Source of the DNA: Membranipora membranacea
Taxonomy: Eukaryota > Bryozoa > Gymnolaemata > Cheilostomatida > Membraniporidae
Assembly: GCA_914767715.1 (NCBI GenBank)
Contig: OU612070.1
Location: 25,658,025 to 25,722,024, forward strand
Length of the DNA: 64,000 bases
Direction of reading: 5' to 3'
Notes under the pieces: generated by a model
What the model was told of the DNA's origin: nothing
Databases searched by the model: none
Seen by the model: only the letters and a program-made list of their open reading frames with translations
Program-made: the position numbers and the translations under genes
Shown here: positions 22,930-33,561 of the stretch, piece by piece
Numbering within the stretch: the first letter of the stretch is position 1
Layout: each line of letters begins with the position of its first letter

Positions 22930-24710
22930 TAAATTTTTTATAACTGATGTCTGCTCAGCAAGAAAAACGCAATTTATTTTGGGAGTGGAAAAAATAGGAC
23001 GATAACTCAACATGTAACCGGCATGGTATTTTGTAGAAGATATCAGCCCCAACTCCTTTGAGTGTAACAACGAAATTCATTTAACTCAACGCTGTGTATC
23101 GACATAAATTTCGCCAGAGTTAAATGAAGCCTATTTCCTGGGAGAATTTATGCTATTTTCGCAGTAAAATCTTACTGTATTGTCTTTGGCTATCAAAGAT
23201 GTTTGATATTTAGATTTATTTGGTTTATCACACAATGGACTCAGATTTTGGCTGTCGGAGGTATTGTGAATTCTTGCCAGAAGTTAATTGTTCTATCTGT
23301 AATTATAGGAATGATATATCTACTTTAGGTTCAATTGAGTTATTGCCTATGATAATTACTGTGCATAAACATGGATTATGCACAACTACAAGTTATTAAT
23401 GTTTTCAGGGATTATCAACTTCATCCCAACACAACTAAATCAATTCAAATCTTGAAATTGTCTTCAATTACCCTGTCCCATCATACAATGTTACATTTTA
23501 ACTAGATATCTATCTCAACTTAGAAAATAAGCGTAGAGTGCTATGAGAGTAACATCACTATCAGAGATGGTCAAATGGGCTTAATTTTTCACTAGTTTTC
23601 TATCATTCTATCATCCCTCTGCAAAGACGCTAAGCATTGTCAGACAAAATTAGATTGCAACGCAACCGTAAACTTTCTTAAATAGTCAGGAAATCTCGCC
23701 CATGCAATACTAACACATCTTGTCTTAGCAGCATACACAAACGCATGATTTGAAAGCCTTTACGATTTTATCCTAAAGCTTGCTTGCCTGTTGAGGGAGG
23801 GCTCAGTATTTTCAAAGTTTGACAATTGTCTAATTGTAGGATTATCACCTCTGCAGCAATCAGCGGATTATTTTCCTCTAAAAATCTGAACATCATGGGT
23901 GGCGTTTGATCGGATGCTGAAGGTCATCTGCTCTTAACTTCTCTTTAGAGTGGCTGCAGTAAGCTCAAAATATAGTATTGCTGTTTGCTCTCTTATCAGG
24001 AACCAGAAATGATCACCATCGACCTGTAGGTCATGGACAGGTACCTTAGAAAACTGTGTGGGTAATTGTCAAAACCAATTAGGCTAGGTATGCTGAATCA
24101 TTGTTGGTACAAGGGAAAACCACAAACATTGTCAGACAGTTTGTACATTGCAATACTGGCCTAATTCAATATGAATTAAAGCAATTTCATCTAGATTTGG
24201 AGCATAATTATGTACCAATGTGAGTTCGGTTTATTAATGTTTGCCCAGCGAGAAAACAAACAAATAATTGTGGGAGTAGAAAACATGATGATTAAGGGAA
24301 GCACCATAGCGTCTTACTACATGGCAATATGCAGGTACTATCAAACATAACCCTGCTCCAATTGTCTAATAACAAAATTCATTCAATGAAATACACTCCT
24401 CTCAACATTGTGTATTGACGTTAAAGTGCCGAAATTAAATGCCGTTTCTTTCTTGTGAGAATTAATAAAATTCACAAGGTAAAATCTGTTTGCATTGTTT
24501 TTAGCTCAGTCATGTTTATCATTAAGATTTATTTGGATTATCACAAATGAAACAGTGAAACCAAATTTTGCGAATCATTAATTCTTGCTGAATTTTAATT
24601 GTTTGATTCAGTAATTAAGGGATTAATTGTCTACTCTACATTCGAACAAGTTATTGCCAATGGAAATTACTGCATCTAAGTAGTAAATAAACATGGATAA
24701 GGTGCCACTG
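22930..24710 (+). repeat. Diverged 1.3-kb direct duplication
   Basis: About 22930-23410 realigns with about 24230-24710. Shared points are TGGGAGTRGAAAA, AACRAAATTCATT, TGTGTATYGACRTWAA, AAGATTTATTTGG-like sequence and a final AAACATGGAT. No coding frame is shared, so this is an old noncoding tandem duplication. Confidence 0.55.
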
Positions 24711-25920
24711 CAAATTAATGAACATGGATAGATAAAAGAGATTTCAGCAATAATCAAGTGTAGTGCCATCAGTTAGCCATCACCATTAAGAAATATCATC
24801 ATCACTTAATTGTGAATAACCATGAATATTGGCATTACTACTTTTGCAGCTTTTAGGAAAATAAAATAAGTGAAGGCATCTTTATCACGGTGTGGGCACA
24901 GAATTGATTTTTTTAAGCTGACAAAGGGTAGTCCTTGAACATGTGGAAATTTATATTACTTGTCCTTGGTGTAATGCTTTGAAATGAATACTGGGACAAA
25001 TGGATAGGCAAACACCTGTGAGGATTCCGTGTTGGGTATGCCTTATTGGACATAGCCCGATGTATGAATTTATAGCTTGTTTATTGTTTTAGTTTGATTT
25101 GCCTGAAGATTTTTTGTTTGGCATTCGATTGTTTTGTAGCACATGAATTGCTTGGAAAGCAGACGATTTTTTTAACGTGCTGTTGAAAGTCAGAGTTGGT
25201 TGATGTGGTATAGTGTCTGGCTGAGGCGCCCTATGGTGGCCAGTTGGCCATCAGTAGTTGTCAGGGCTGTGATATATGAGTTTTTTTGGCATCATTGTCA
25301 CGTTGATAGGGCTGGAAGTGCTGGTTGCACAGGTAGCCATCCATATTTAAGATTATATGTCTGTCCGCTACGGCAGCGTCCCATCATCTGGATGTTATTA
25401 TTTATATATATTATAATTATTATAACATGTAGTCATAAGCTATAGGAAATTTATGGACCATGATAGAATCTGTGCTGCACCATGCCACCTCATTTGTTTT
25501 ACTTGTCCTTAATTTGCTCAATTATCTTTAGCTATCAATTTTAGTCCTGAGCATATTCCATATTCCTGTTCTACATTACCTGTACATGCATATAATTGAC
25601 AATGGTTTGTTGACTTTGGAGGTCCTTGCAATTATAATCCCATCTTTGAGGCCATGCATAATAGAACTGTGAAAGCATAACTCCAAGTTAGACCCATGTT
25701 TAAAAACTACATACATGTGATGTAGTTTTTGATGTGCAAATAAGAATAAATAGCCATAGAGACTAGAAACAATATCTCTTATACTTGTTCTAATCATTAA
25801 CTTAATGGATTCTGGGTATATTACATCTTGGTCGTGAAACAAAATCTAATTTCTGCCTTGCTTCCTGTCACAGATTTTGCTTTCTTACACATTACAGCTC
25901 CCTGGAAGATAGCCAACATA
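24711..25920. other. Noncoding stretch
   Basis: No gene supported. The open frames at 25200-25445 (plus) and 25576-25842 (minus) have no recognisable domain and no splice context I could extend. Confidence 0.45.
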
Positions 25921-25924
25921 TTTG

Positions 25925-26490
25925 GTCATATAAGTTGCCAACAAATCAGCTCCCTGGAAGGTGGCGCTCAGGATTTGAGCACCGGCCTTTCTGTGCATAA
26001 TTGATGAAAGTAAATGGTCCCAATCTCTCAGATTAGAATTGAAGGGTTCATTACTTGACAGGAAGCAGCATTTAAGAAACCAGAACTAATAATATCACGC
26101 CAAAGATGTATTATAGCCAGAAGCCATTAGGTTAAGCAGTGTCAAAATCGATAGAACAAGTAAATAAGATATTCCAGTCTTGATGGCTATTCATTCTTAT
26201 GTATTTTTATCTTAAATTCAAAGGAACTTGATCGGCTGAATGCTTTCAATCTTCTCTGCGATGATTCTTCATTTCATTTATATTATGGATGTCGTCACTC
26301 ATAAACCGAACTGATCTATCTAATCATTGATCTCATATAACATCGCTGTGACGTAAATTCGCTGTGACATTTGTTATGGTTACGTTACAGTAAAACATTG
26401 TCCAATCTAGAAAGAGCATCAAGTTGGCTCAAGTGAAAATTACTACATCACCATCAAGTTACAAGAAAACTTCACCAAAAGATGAAGGCC
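25925..26490 (+). repeat. Paralogue of foldback-element flanks (empty site)
   Basis: 26060-26116 matches 5960-6014 and 26117-26486 matches 7451-7803, with the two parts joined as TTATAGCCAGAAGCCATTAGG and no foldback element between them. 25925-26000 matches 5830-5900 in inverted orientation. Confidence 0.8.
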
Positions 26491-27119
26491 TCACTGATTA
26501 TTTCAAACAAATGGGTATAGCTGTTTGCTAACAATACAATAGGAGAAAACAGACCTGTAAGCAACTGCAACGTGTATGTGTGAGCTTTTTAGGCATACTT
26601 TTGCCTCTGCAGCGTAGAGTCTAAACTTATTTACCCAGACTGAGTACATCATTTGGAGAAACAATGGAACTCAATAGACAACTGGTTTTAGCAGGTACTT
26701 GGGACATCTCCCTGGTTTCGGCAAATCGAACCTTAAGCTCTCGGAGTTGCCTTTCTTAGTGTAAGGCAACACCACCGTCGCTGTGCTAAAGATATAAACT
26801 ATGTCACGAGACTACTCTGCAGGCAGAATGATGTGTAAGTGTACCCTTTATCCTGACAATACTGGATGTATTACTCAGCTAGACTTTGAGCATTAAGTTA
26901 CTGATTCTGATTCAAATTTTGCAGAAAAATATTTATTAAAAGCGAAATAATTGTAGACCAAATGGAACACGACTAGTAAGGCACACAATAGATCTTTATC
27001 CGTTCTAGTCTTGTTCAACCAAATTGAACAGATTAGACAATATAGGACAATGTAATATAATTCAATGCAATATAACATAATATATTATAAAGGGGGGTAC
27101 AACCAAATATATTTTTGGC

Positions 27120-27785
27120 ACTTGTTAAACTTTGTCACTCTTCTTTTCTATTCCTTGAGTGATTATGTTGAAACCATTGAGCGAACTGACAAGAAATAAG
27201 ACACACATATTCAGCTGTAGGCTATTCCATGATGAGTTTTTGTTGTTTATATTCTTAGGAAACAAATAACTAGCACTTGCAAAAAACTTACTTGAAACAA
27301 GATTATGGCCAGGACTACTCCTTGATAATGGTAATACTAACGAACTCAACTTTATGATACAATTGTAGAAACACAACAGATAATCACTTGTCGCCGTTCA
27401 CAGTGCAAAGAGTTTCCACACTCATATAAAAATCTTTGCCCAATCACCATGTCATCCTCATCACTATCCAGAACCTTCTATCTTAAAACTAGATCGCAAA
27501 AAAAAATTGATGCCACAATATCGCACACATTTACTTAGAAAAACACCTTGTGAATTCAGTTTATTATTTTACGATATTTTTAAGATTGACATGAGGTTTT
27601 CTATACCCTCGAAAGTATATCAGCAGCATAGTGAGGTAAGACGATGTGGAACCTTAAGATACTGCTGCCTGCTGCCGGTAGTCTCACTATATACAGCAGT
27701 TGAAAAGTCGGTGTATAAAAAATTTGCCCATAGGTTACTTTGTGAGTATTGGGAGTTATAACCTCCTGATCTGTCCGGTTAGTGA
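27120..27785 (-). repeat. Composite repeat and 3' flank of inverted GPCR copy
   Basis: 27120-27320 contains GTAGGCTATTCCATGAT and the CTAGCACTTGC block in the same order as 4090-4240 on the plus strand. 27420-27785 is the 3' flank shared with 8370-8820 and, inverted, with 20625-20830. Confidence 0.6.
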
Positions 27786-27789
27786 GAAG

Positions 27790-28777
27790 TTAGGGAGTAA
27801 AAGTTACTGTCCGGGTCCCTGAGCTGGTAGTAGTATCACAAGATACTTGCGCCTTGTAAAACATCCTTGGGACCAAAACTTTGATGAATGTCTTTCTGTA
27901 GGAAGCGGACATGAAGCAGTAGATGGCACAATTTACCAGACCGTACAGTGTGTGTGAGTATCCGGTCACCCAAAAGATGGCAGCAGGAGGCTGTGAATCC
28001 TTAGCCCAGTATCCCATCCAGATCATCCATATTATTGATGTTGGAACCATCAAGCTTATGAAAACTATATTGACGACCATAACATATCTCACAGAAGACT
28101 TCGTTCCTGCTATTTCCAGTAACTTTTGAATCTCTTTCCAGATATGAATTAGCAGAACAGAAATTGCAATTGCCGGAAGGGTGATTAAGAGGCCTACCAA
28201 AATACCGTTTGGCAAACTCATCAAAGTAATTGGACAAAGAACAGGATGTACACATATCATTTGTGGTTCGAATAATGCTATCGTCTTGCCAGCTGCCATA
28301 ATTGTAACGAAAATGGTGAAGAGTATGAAAATCTTGCCAATGTTAGCGATGAGTAAATTGGAGGTGTGGATAAAGGGCTTACAGACGGCTAGGTATCTCT
28401 CTACTGAAGATAAGAGATTGATGCTATACCTGCAGATAACTGACGACTCCATCAGGACGGTCATTATCAGGTTAAACAGGCTTTGCACAAGGGACGAAGC
28501 TTCTCTATTCATATATGATATCAATGAACAGTTATTTACGAGAATGGTGTTGATGCTATACACCATATCTATGCAGCTTATGGACACCAAAATAGATAAA
28601 TAAGGCTTGTCTTTAAGTGATGATAGATTTTTCAGTGTAATCACATGAATTATGTTGATGAGAAATGATATAGTGTTGAGTATTATCTGTAATCATTGCT
28701 GCAGCTGTACTGTCACAAATTTCCTGTTGAGGATCACATAGTGCTGTCAAAATATTTAAATCCTCTTTTTTCAACAT
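27790..28777 (-). pseudogene. Frameshifted inverted copy of the GPCR
   Basis: Same family as the gene at 19610-20617 and nearly as long. It keeps the ERY motif, the seven-helix pattern and an NCAIY helix-seven motif. The conserved start is ATG at 28775-28777. One extra base in the first helix, near 28676-28690 (GATAATACTCAAC against GATATACTCAAC), puts the start out of frame with the remaining 284 residues. The inter-loop sequence also lacks about five residues (GAGGQ region). A sequencing or assembly error could mimic this single-base shift; if so it would be a second functional receptor. Confidence 0.85.
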
Positions 28778-29225
28778 GTTAAATTTGTCTTTCTGATTTA
28801 TTTCTATGGTTCTGAATTAAATTCTTGGCATTGGGAGAGCAGCAGTCTGTAGCAGGTTCTTGACGATACTTATGAGATTCATTGATCGGTACAATCATTT
28901 TAAAACTGTGTTTGTTTGACTTAGTAAGACGCCATCGATGATAATGAACCCTCACAGTCCATTAGGTTAATCAGTTGACGAATCAAACTATCAGGTTGAA
29001 TTGTTGCACACTTGTGACATTTGTCCACTCACTATAAAATCGGAAATAAGAAAAATGTATATTTTTCCTCCATGTTTTAGCGAACTCTAGCCAAAACAGG
29101 TAATTCAACTGGTTATTAGAAATTCGCAGTTCCCTGTATTATATTTGTTGTTTAATTCATGTACAATGCCACTGCATATAGAGCGTCAAATTAGCTCAGA
29201 GTGTAAACAGATACCAATAATCTGC
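28778..29225 (-). promoter_or_regulatory. Upstream region of inverted GPCR copy
   Basis: Mirror of 18745-19600: the AACCCTCACAGTCCATTAGG region, the donor GTGAGT (plus-strand ACTCAC at 29027-29032) and the GAGCGTCAAATTAGCTCAGA block near 29180. Confidence 0.5.
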
Positions 29226-29640
29226 AATAGTTATAGATTCAACAGTATCATGCAGGTCACAATTACACATGCATGTTGGAAGAACTCCCTGATACAGCTG
29301 TATAAGGACGGACAGACTAATGCTCTTAAAACAAATTTTTCTATAAAAACTAGAACTATTTTCTGAGCCAAGAACCAGAGAAATCAGTGCCCTCTTCTCA
29401 CCAATGTTAGAATACACTTTATTGGAAAGATTCACTGCATATCTTTATATGCAAATATCTAATATGGAGGATGAATATTATTTTTGCCGTGACATGTTAG
29501 ACGTCATCATACTTGTCCAGACTTCTGGAATCCCAAGCGCCATAAATACAGTTATCTTCTTACGATGCTGTTAGGAGAGTGAGAATTGACCATGATTCAT
29601 AAAAAAAACAGTCCTACAAGACCTCAATTAGTATCCCTAG

Positions 29641-29961
29641 GTGACCGTCAATAACCTGACTGCCTATTGTTGTCTTTACATCAGTCCATCTACCACTGAA
29701 AACTCACATCGTCAGGTTTTTCCTAAATTGATCTCTCATTTGGTACCTGTTTATACCACAGTTAACAGATCTACAGCCATCCTGATCATATTCATCGGCG
29801 TCATCGGCGACAGCTCGGTTTGTCTACAGACGTACAAAGTGATATCATTCAAGTTACAATGCGATTTGAACTTAGTATTTGGGAGTAACTTTTTCTTGTC
29901 TTGCGGGGAGATAATAATAATGCACCATAGATATAGAATTCAGTTGTTCACTGATGAATAG
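29641..29961 (+). CDS. Small frame, possible GPCR first-helix fragment
   Basis: A 106-codon open frame with one clear hydrophobic helix (AILIIFIGVIGDSSV), preceded by an Asn-Arg-Ser glycosylation site and followed by basic residues. GDSSV resembles the GNxxV motif of class A GPCR helix one with Asn changed to Asp. No further helices follow in frame. It may be an exon or fossil of another receptor, or chance. Confidence 0.25.
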   Translation: MTVNNLTAYCCLYISPSTTENSHRQVFPKLISHLVPVYTTVNRSTAILIIFIGVIGDSSVCLQTYKVISFKLQCDLNLVFGSNFFLSCGEIIIMHHRYRIQLFTDE

Positions 29962-30059
29962 GAGTACATCTTTGGCCTCCAAAATGATGTTAAAGAGGCT
30001 CTCAGTGATTCATCATATAAATGCCTAGTATGAGGCTGGTAGGGGAGAGAATAAAGCTT

Positions 30060-30260
30060 GCCCGAACTTCAGAATTTGGGACTAAAGGGACAAAATAAAG
30101 GGTTATAGGTTTCAAATTTTGGGGTTTGAGACTGGAACTTTTGGGTTTGAGACTCAACATTTGGGGGTCAAGATTTGGGATTTGAGGCTCACAATATAGG
30201 TTTTAAGAGGCAATTTTTCAGTTTAGGCAACAATTTTGGGGTTTAGTGCTCTATTTTTTT
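30060..30260 (+). repeat. Degenerate tandem TTTGGGGTTTGAGACT repeat
   Basis: About seven units of 20-30 bp with the core TTTGGGRTTTGAGRCTC, decaying to both sides. Noncoding. Confidence 0.7.
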
Positions 30261-30339
30261 TTTCTATTCTATCCACAAGGTCTTATTTGACAACCCTATT
30301 TTACGGGCCCCCTTAAGCTCGGGTGGCTTGTGTGGGGTT

Positions 30340-30585
30340 GTACCCTATACTTTTGCCCGCCGTTGCCGGCTACTCTTTTTTCGAAGAGGCAGAGGAGGAT
30401 CTTTATACTGTATGCAAGCACGCAGTAGACCTCCTGTATTTATGGTCCAGATCCGAACAGACCTGGCTAGGATGAATGGCTTGCCAGTGCCAAATCAGAA
30501 ATGACAGCCGGCGCCGGGAATCGAACCTGGATCATAAGATCACAAGTCCATACCCTTAACCGTCAGACCACTCCTGACTCCTATT
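30340..30585 (-). mobile_element. tRNA-derived SINE
   Basis: On the minus strand a tRNA-like head runs from about 30585: a degenerate A box (TGGTCTGACGGTTAAGG) and a perfect B box (GGTTCGATTCC). The acceptor stem does not pair, so it is not a working tRNA. A non-tRNA body of about 170 bp follows, ending near 30340. RNA polymerase III promoter boxes plus an unrelated tail are the mark of a SINE. Confidence 0.65.
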
Positions 30586-30589
30586 ATGG

Positions 30590-31265
30590 GGTTTGATAGT
30601 CACCATGAATAACCACTCAAAATGTAGCTCAAAACCTGTATTTTAATATATATCACTTCTGTCAAATCCTATGCATTGCTCACTTTTTTACAGGCCTGGA
30701 AAGAGCACCAATCGAAATTTCCCCAATTTTTACTGCATTTTTTACATTTTTACATTTCCATTGCCAACATGGACACTATCGAAGGCTATAAATGCATTGT
30801 GCTTTAGATTTTATATCATATAATTTTTCCAATTTCAATTGTTTACACATTTCTTCAACTCACCAATGCAATAGCTCGGCTTTACCAGCTTGTGTTTGGT
30901 TATCTTTGTAATTTATTTTACTTTGAGAGCAGTTGTTCAACAGGCCCATGATTGGTCAACTAGGGGTGTTGTACTTAAGAAGGAAGGTAATAGTAAAGCG
31001 CAGTAATGTTCATTATGACCATGAATGGGTTTTGAAGAGAATTAATTGAAATGATGAGTAATGCGAATATAAGTCTAAGGTGTTGTCCTTACACGAGACA
31101 GAAGAATACAACTATCCGTAATTGTGCATACTCTCTCTTACAGTTATCACTTCAGTTGTGATACACTAACAGATAATTCATGGTCATCTACACGAAGGCA
31201 GGCACACAAAGTTGCGATATTGCAAAAGAATTGTCCAACCAGCCTCACCATCCCGTAGCATGAGG
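30590..31265. other. Noncoding stretch
   Basis: No gene seen. GGGTTTTGAAGAGAATTAATT near 31025 also occurs, slightly changed, near 8905 beside the 8824-8880 hairpin. Confidence 0.5.
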
Positions 31266-31269
31266 ATAT

Positions 31270-31690
31270 ATTATTGTAATACAACTCCTCCAGAAAGCGG
31301 GGGAGGTGATATCACCCTATCAGTAGTTTAGACCAGTGACAATGTTATTCTTGGGGATTCTTTTTTCTCCTAAGTTTTCTTTTTGGATCCCAACTGGCAG
31401 AGACGTGTAATGGCCTGGTCAAATAAGCCATCAAAATCTTTACTATGTCTAGGATCTCAAACCACTGACAAAGTTCGGAATGTTATCTGTATGTTTTAAT
31501 TTACAGTCTAGCTCCAAAAAGACTTATATAATCTATAAGTATATCTGGAGCTACACTGTAGATTAAAACCTAAAATTATATGATGCAATTAATTTTTTCT
31601 AGAGCTGGCACCTGATTGGAAATCTTAAAGCTTACATGGGCTACGACTGTGGAATACTGTTTCGGTATTTACGGAAATTAACAAGCTGAC
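31270..31690 (+). repeat. Composite dispersed repeat with hairpin
   Basis: GTGATATCACCCTAT near 31307, the hairpin at 31493-31570 (GTTTTAATTTACAGTCTAGC with the inverted half GCTACACTGTAGATTAAAAC), then TTTTTTCTAGAGCTGGCAC and GTGGAATACTGTTTC. Same sub-block order as 3840-4020 and 7918-8030. It abuts the outer edge of the inverted duplication. Confidence 0.6.
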
Positions 31691-32284
31691 TGGCAAATGC
31701 TGGTTCCACCTGTAACTTTTATGGTCTAGAATCAGCACTCCCTAAAACCCAATTTGTCATGAAATAGGGATTCAATGAGATGGGTTGTGGATTCGAAAAT
31801 TCCTCCTTAGTTATCATACAAAACATTCATTAGCGAAATATATCTTAGGCTCATCTTAATACCTTGATCTAGGTATCAGTATGAAGATTTGTAGGTGGAG
31901 GAAGGTGTCGTTTTATTTTATTCTTTAGCCCCATAAAAAGCTGGAGTTGAAATATTTTTTTATTTTATCTGTACCGTGAACTCAAGTGGCTGAAATTTAT
32001 TTTCTTATTTTATCTCCTTCTCTCCAACACACATGCAACAATCTTATATGGTCGACCTTGCCACTTCATGAAGTGTTTGATGATGTAATGCCACATTAAC
32101 CTCACATTGCAAGCCATCTGTGCACGAAGTCTAGTATAAGGCATATATGATCTTCTACTGATATAACCATGTGCTTTCACAATGCTTGTATACAGATAAG
32201 TAGCCATTGACACCAGAGTAACAAGTCACACCTCTTACCCGAGCATATCTCGATGAAACACTTTGGAGTCATGTCCTCTTCTGT

Positions 32285-32365
32285 GTCAAAACAGCTCATG
32301 GTGGGAATTGGGCCTTCTGCGTGTGCGGACGTGATAACCACTACACCACACAACCTGACTTTTTA
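32285..32365 (-). mobile_element. tRNA-Val-like SINE head or tRNA pseudogene, left arm
   Basis: The minus strand has an A-box/D-arm like eukaryotic tRNA-Val (GTGTAGTGGTTATCACGT) and an anticodon-arm remnant (CGCAGAAGG). The anticodon loop is shortened and the B box lost (CCCAATTCCCACC), so it cannot be a functional tRNA. Confidence 0.5.
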
Positions 32366-33342
32366 AAGAGGGCTCATAAAACAAATAAGAACATCTTCAG
32401 TTGTAAGAGAGATATTTGATAATTAATTTAATTTAAAACCAAACAGTACAATAAAATAATATTTTTTCTCTACGAGTATAAAAACTACAATTTCAACAAA
32501 CTAGGTAGTTGTCTGCCTTCATCGCCTACTAAGTTCAGCCACAAATTTCAGCATGCCCCCTTCCCCCACATTGATATATCTATCCTTTTCTACAGCGAGT
32601 ATCATAACAACAAAGTGATACATATTTGATTACCACGCTAAGTAACCCAATTAAGCCAATTGAAACTATTTTACTGAATTTATGCAAGCAGTGTGCTTGA
32701 TCCAAAAATATTTGTATTGCGTTCACCAAATATTAATTCATAACTGTACAAAAGAGAAACCTCATTGCATTATTAGATGACAATACCTGCTATAAAACAA
32801 TAGCAAGGGGTCATAAATGATGTTATCAGCTGATTTTTCTAACAGATTATCTTGTCAGATTTTTCTTTTGTATAAGCTATATTGAGAGCTACCAAAATGT
32901 AAATGATCTTTGTTCATGAGATATATCATTCACGACTCTCAATTTGAGAGAAATTGTTGTCTATCATTTCAAGATGAATTTAAGAAACAAAAGAGTGATT
33001 GTACACTAGACATAATTATTGTGTTTTGCTATATCATCAATCATCGGTTTGAGGTCTCACAAGCACAGGCCATGGTGCCTTTTCAGATAACAGTCTGTTA
33101 TCAGTATATTAGTACACAAGTGGATATACACAGAGACCTTATAATGATCCAAGATAAGACAGCTCATAGCCAATAAGCATTGAGGAAATGAGTAACAAAA
33201 TTGTAGTGAGGTAAAAGCATTGGATTGTTCAGCTATAATGGTTGTTAAAAGTGCCTGTGACTTCTCTAGGTTTTGTTTAATTGAGGATGGATGAACAAAA
33301 AAATTGAAATGGTCATGCAACTTTTTCTTTGGTGTCAACCAA

Positions 33343-33348
33343 TTTATT
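33343..33348 (-). terminator. Polyadenylation signal shared by both MACPF copies
   Basis: TTTATT on the plus strand gives AATAAA for the minus-strand transcript, about 215 bases past the stop. The mirror is 55797-55802. The right copy has an additional AATAAA nearer the stop (55640-55645) where the left copy has AAGAAA (33500-33505). Confidence 0.45.
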
Positions 33349-33561
33349 GTTTTCGTAAATTTCACATTTGAATGAAGCTGATCCACTAAACAGCTACATA
33401 TACACAGTATCTCCAAACACATGAATTTGATACAGATAATATCACTCAGAATAAGAACATAAAACAAGTTAATATATGAGTCACATTCATAGTATCTGTT
33501 TTCTTCATAATTTGGAAATTCTAAAAATGGCTGTGTGCGATAGTGGACAATGCTGACCAGA

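Noticed and set aside
30500-30585. A functional tRNA gene on the minus strand
   Set aside because: The B box is perfect but the acceptor arms do not pair and a SINE-like body follows.
32285-32365. A functional tRNA-Val gene
   Set aside because: The anticodon loop is shortened and the B box is destroyed.
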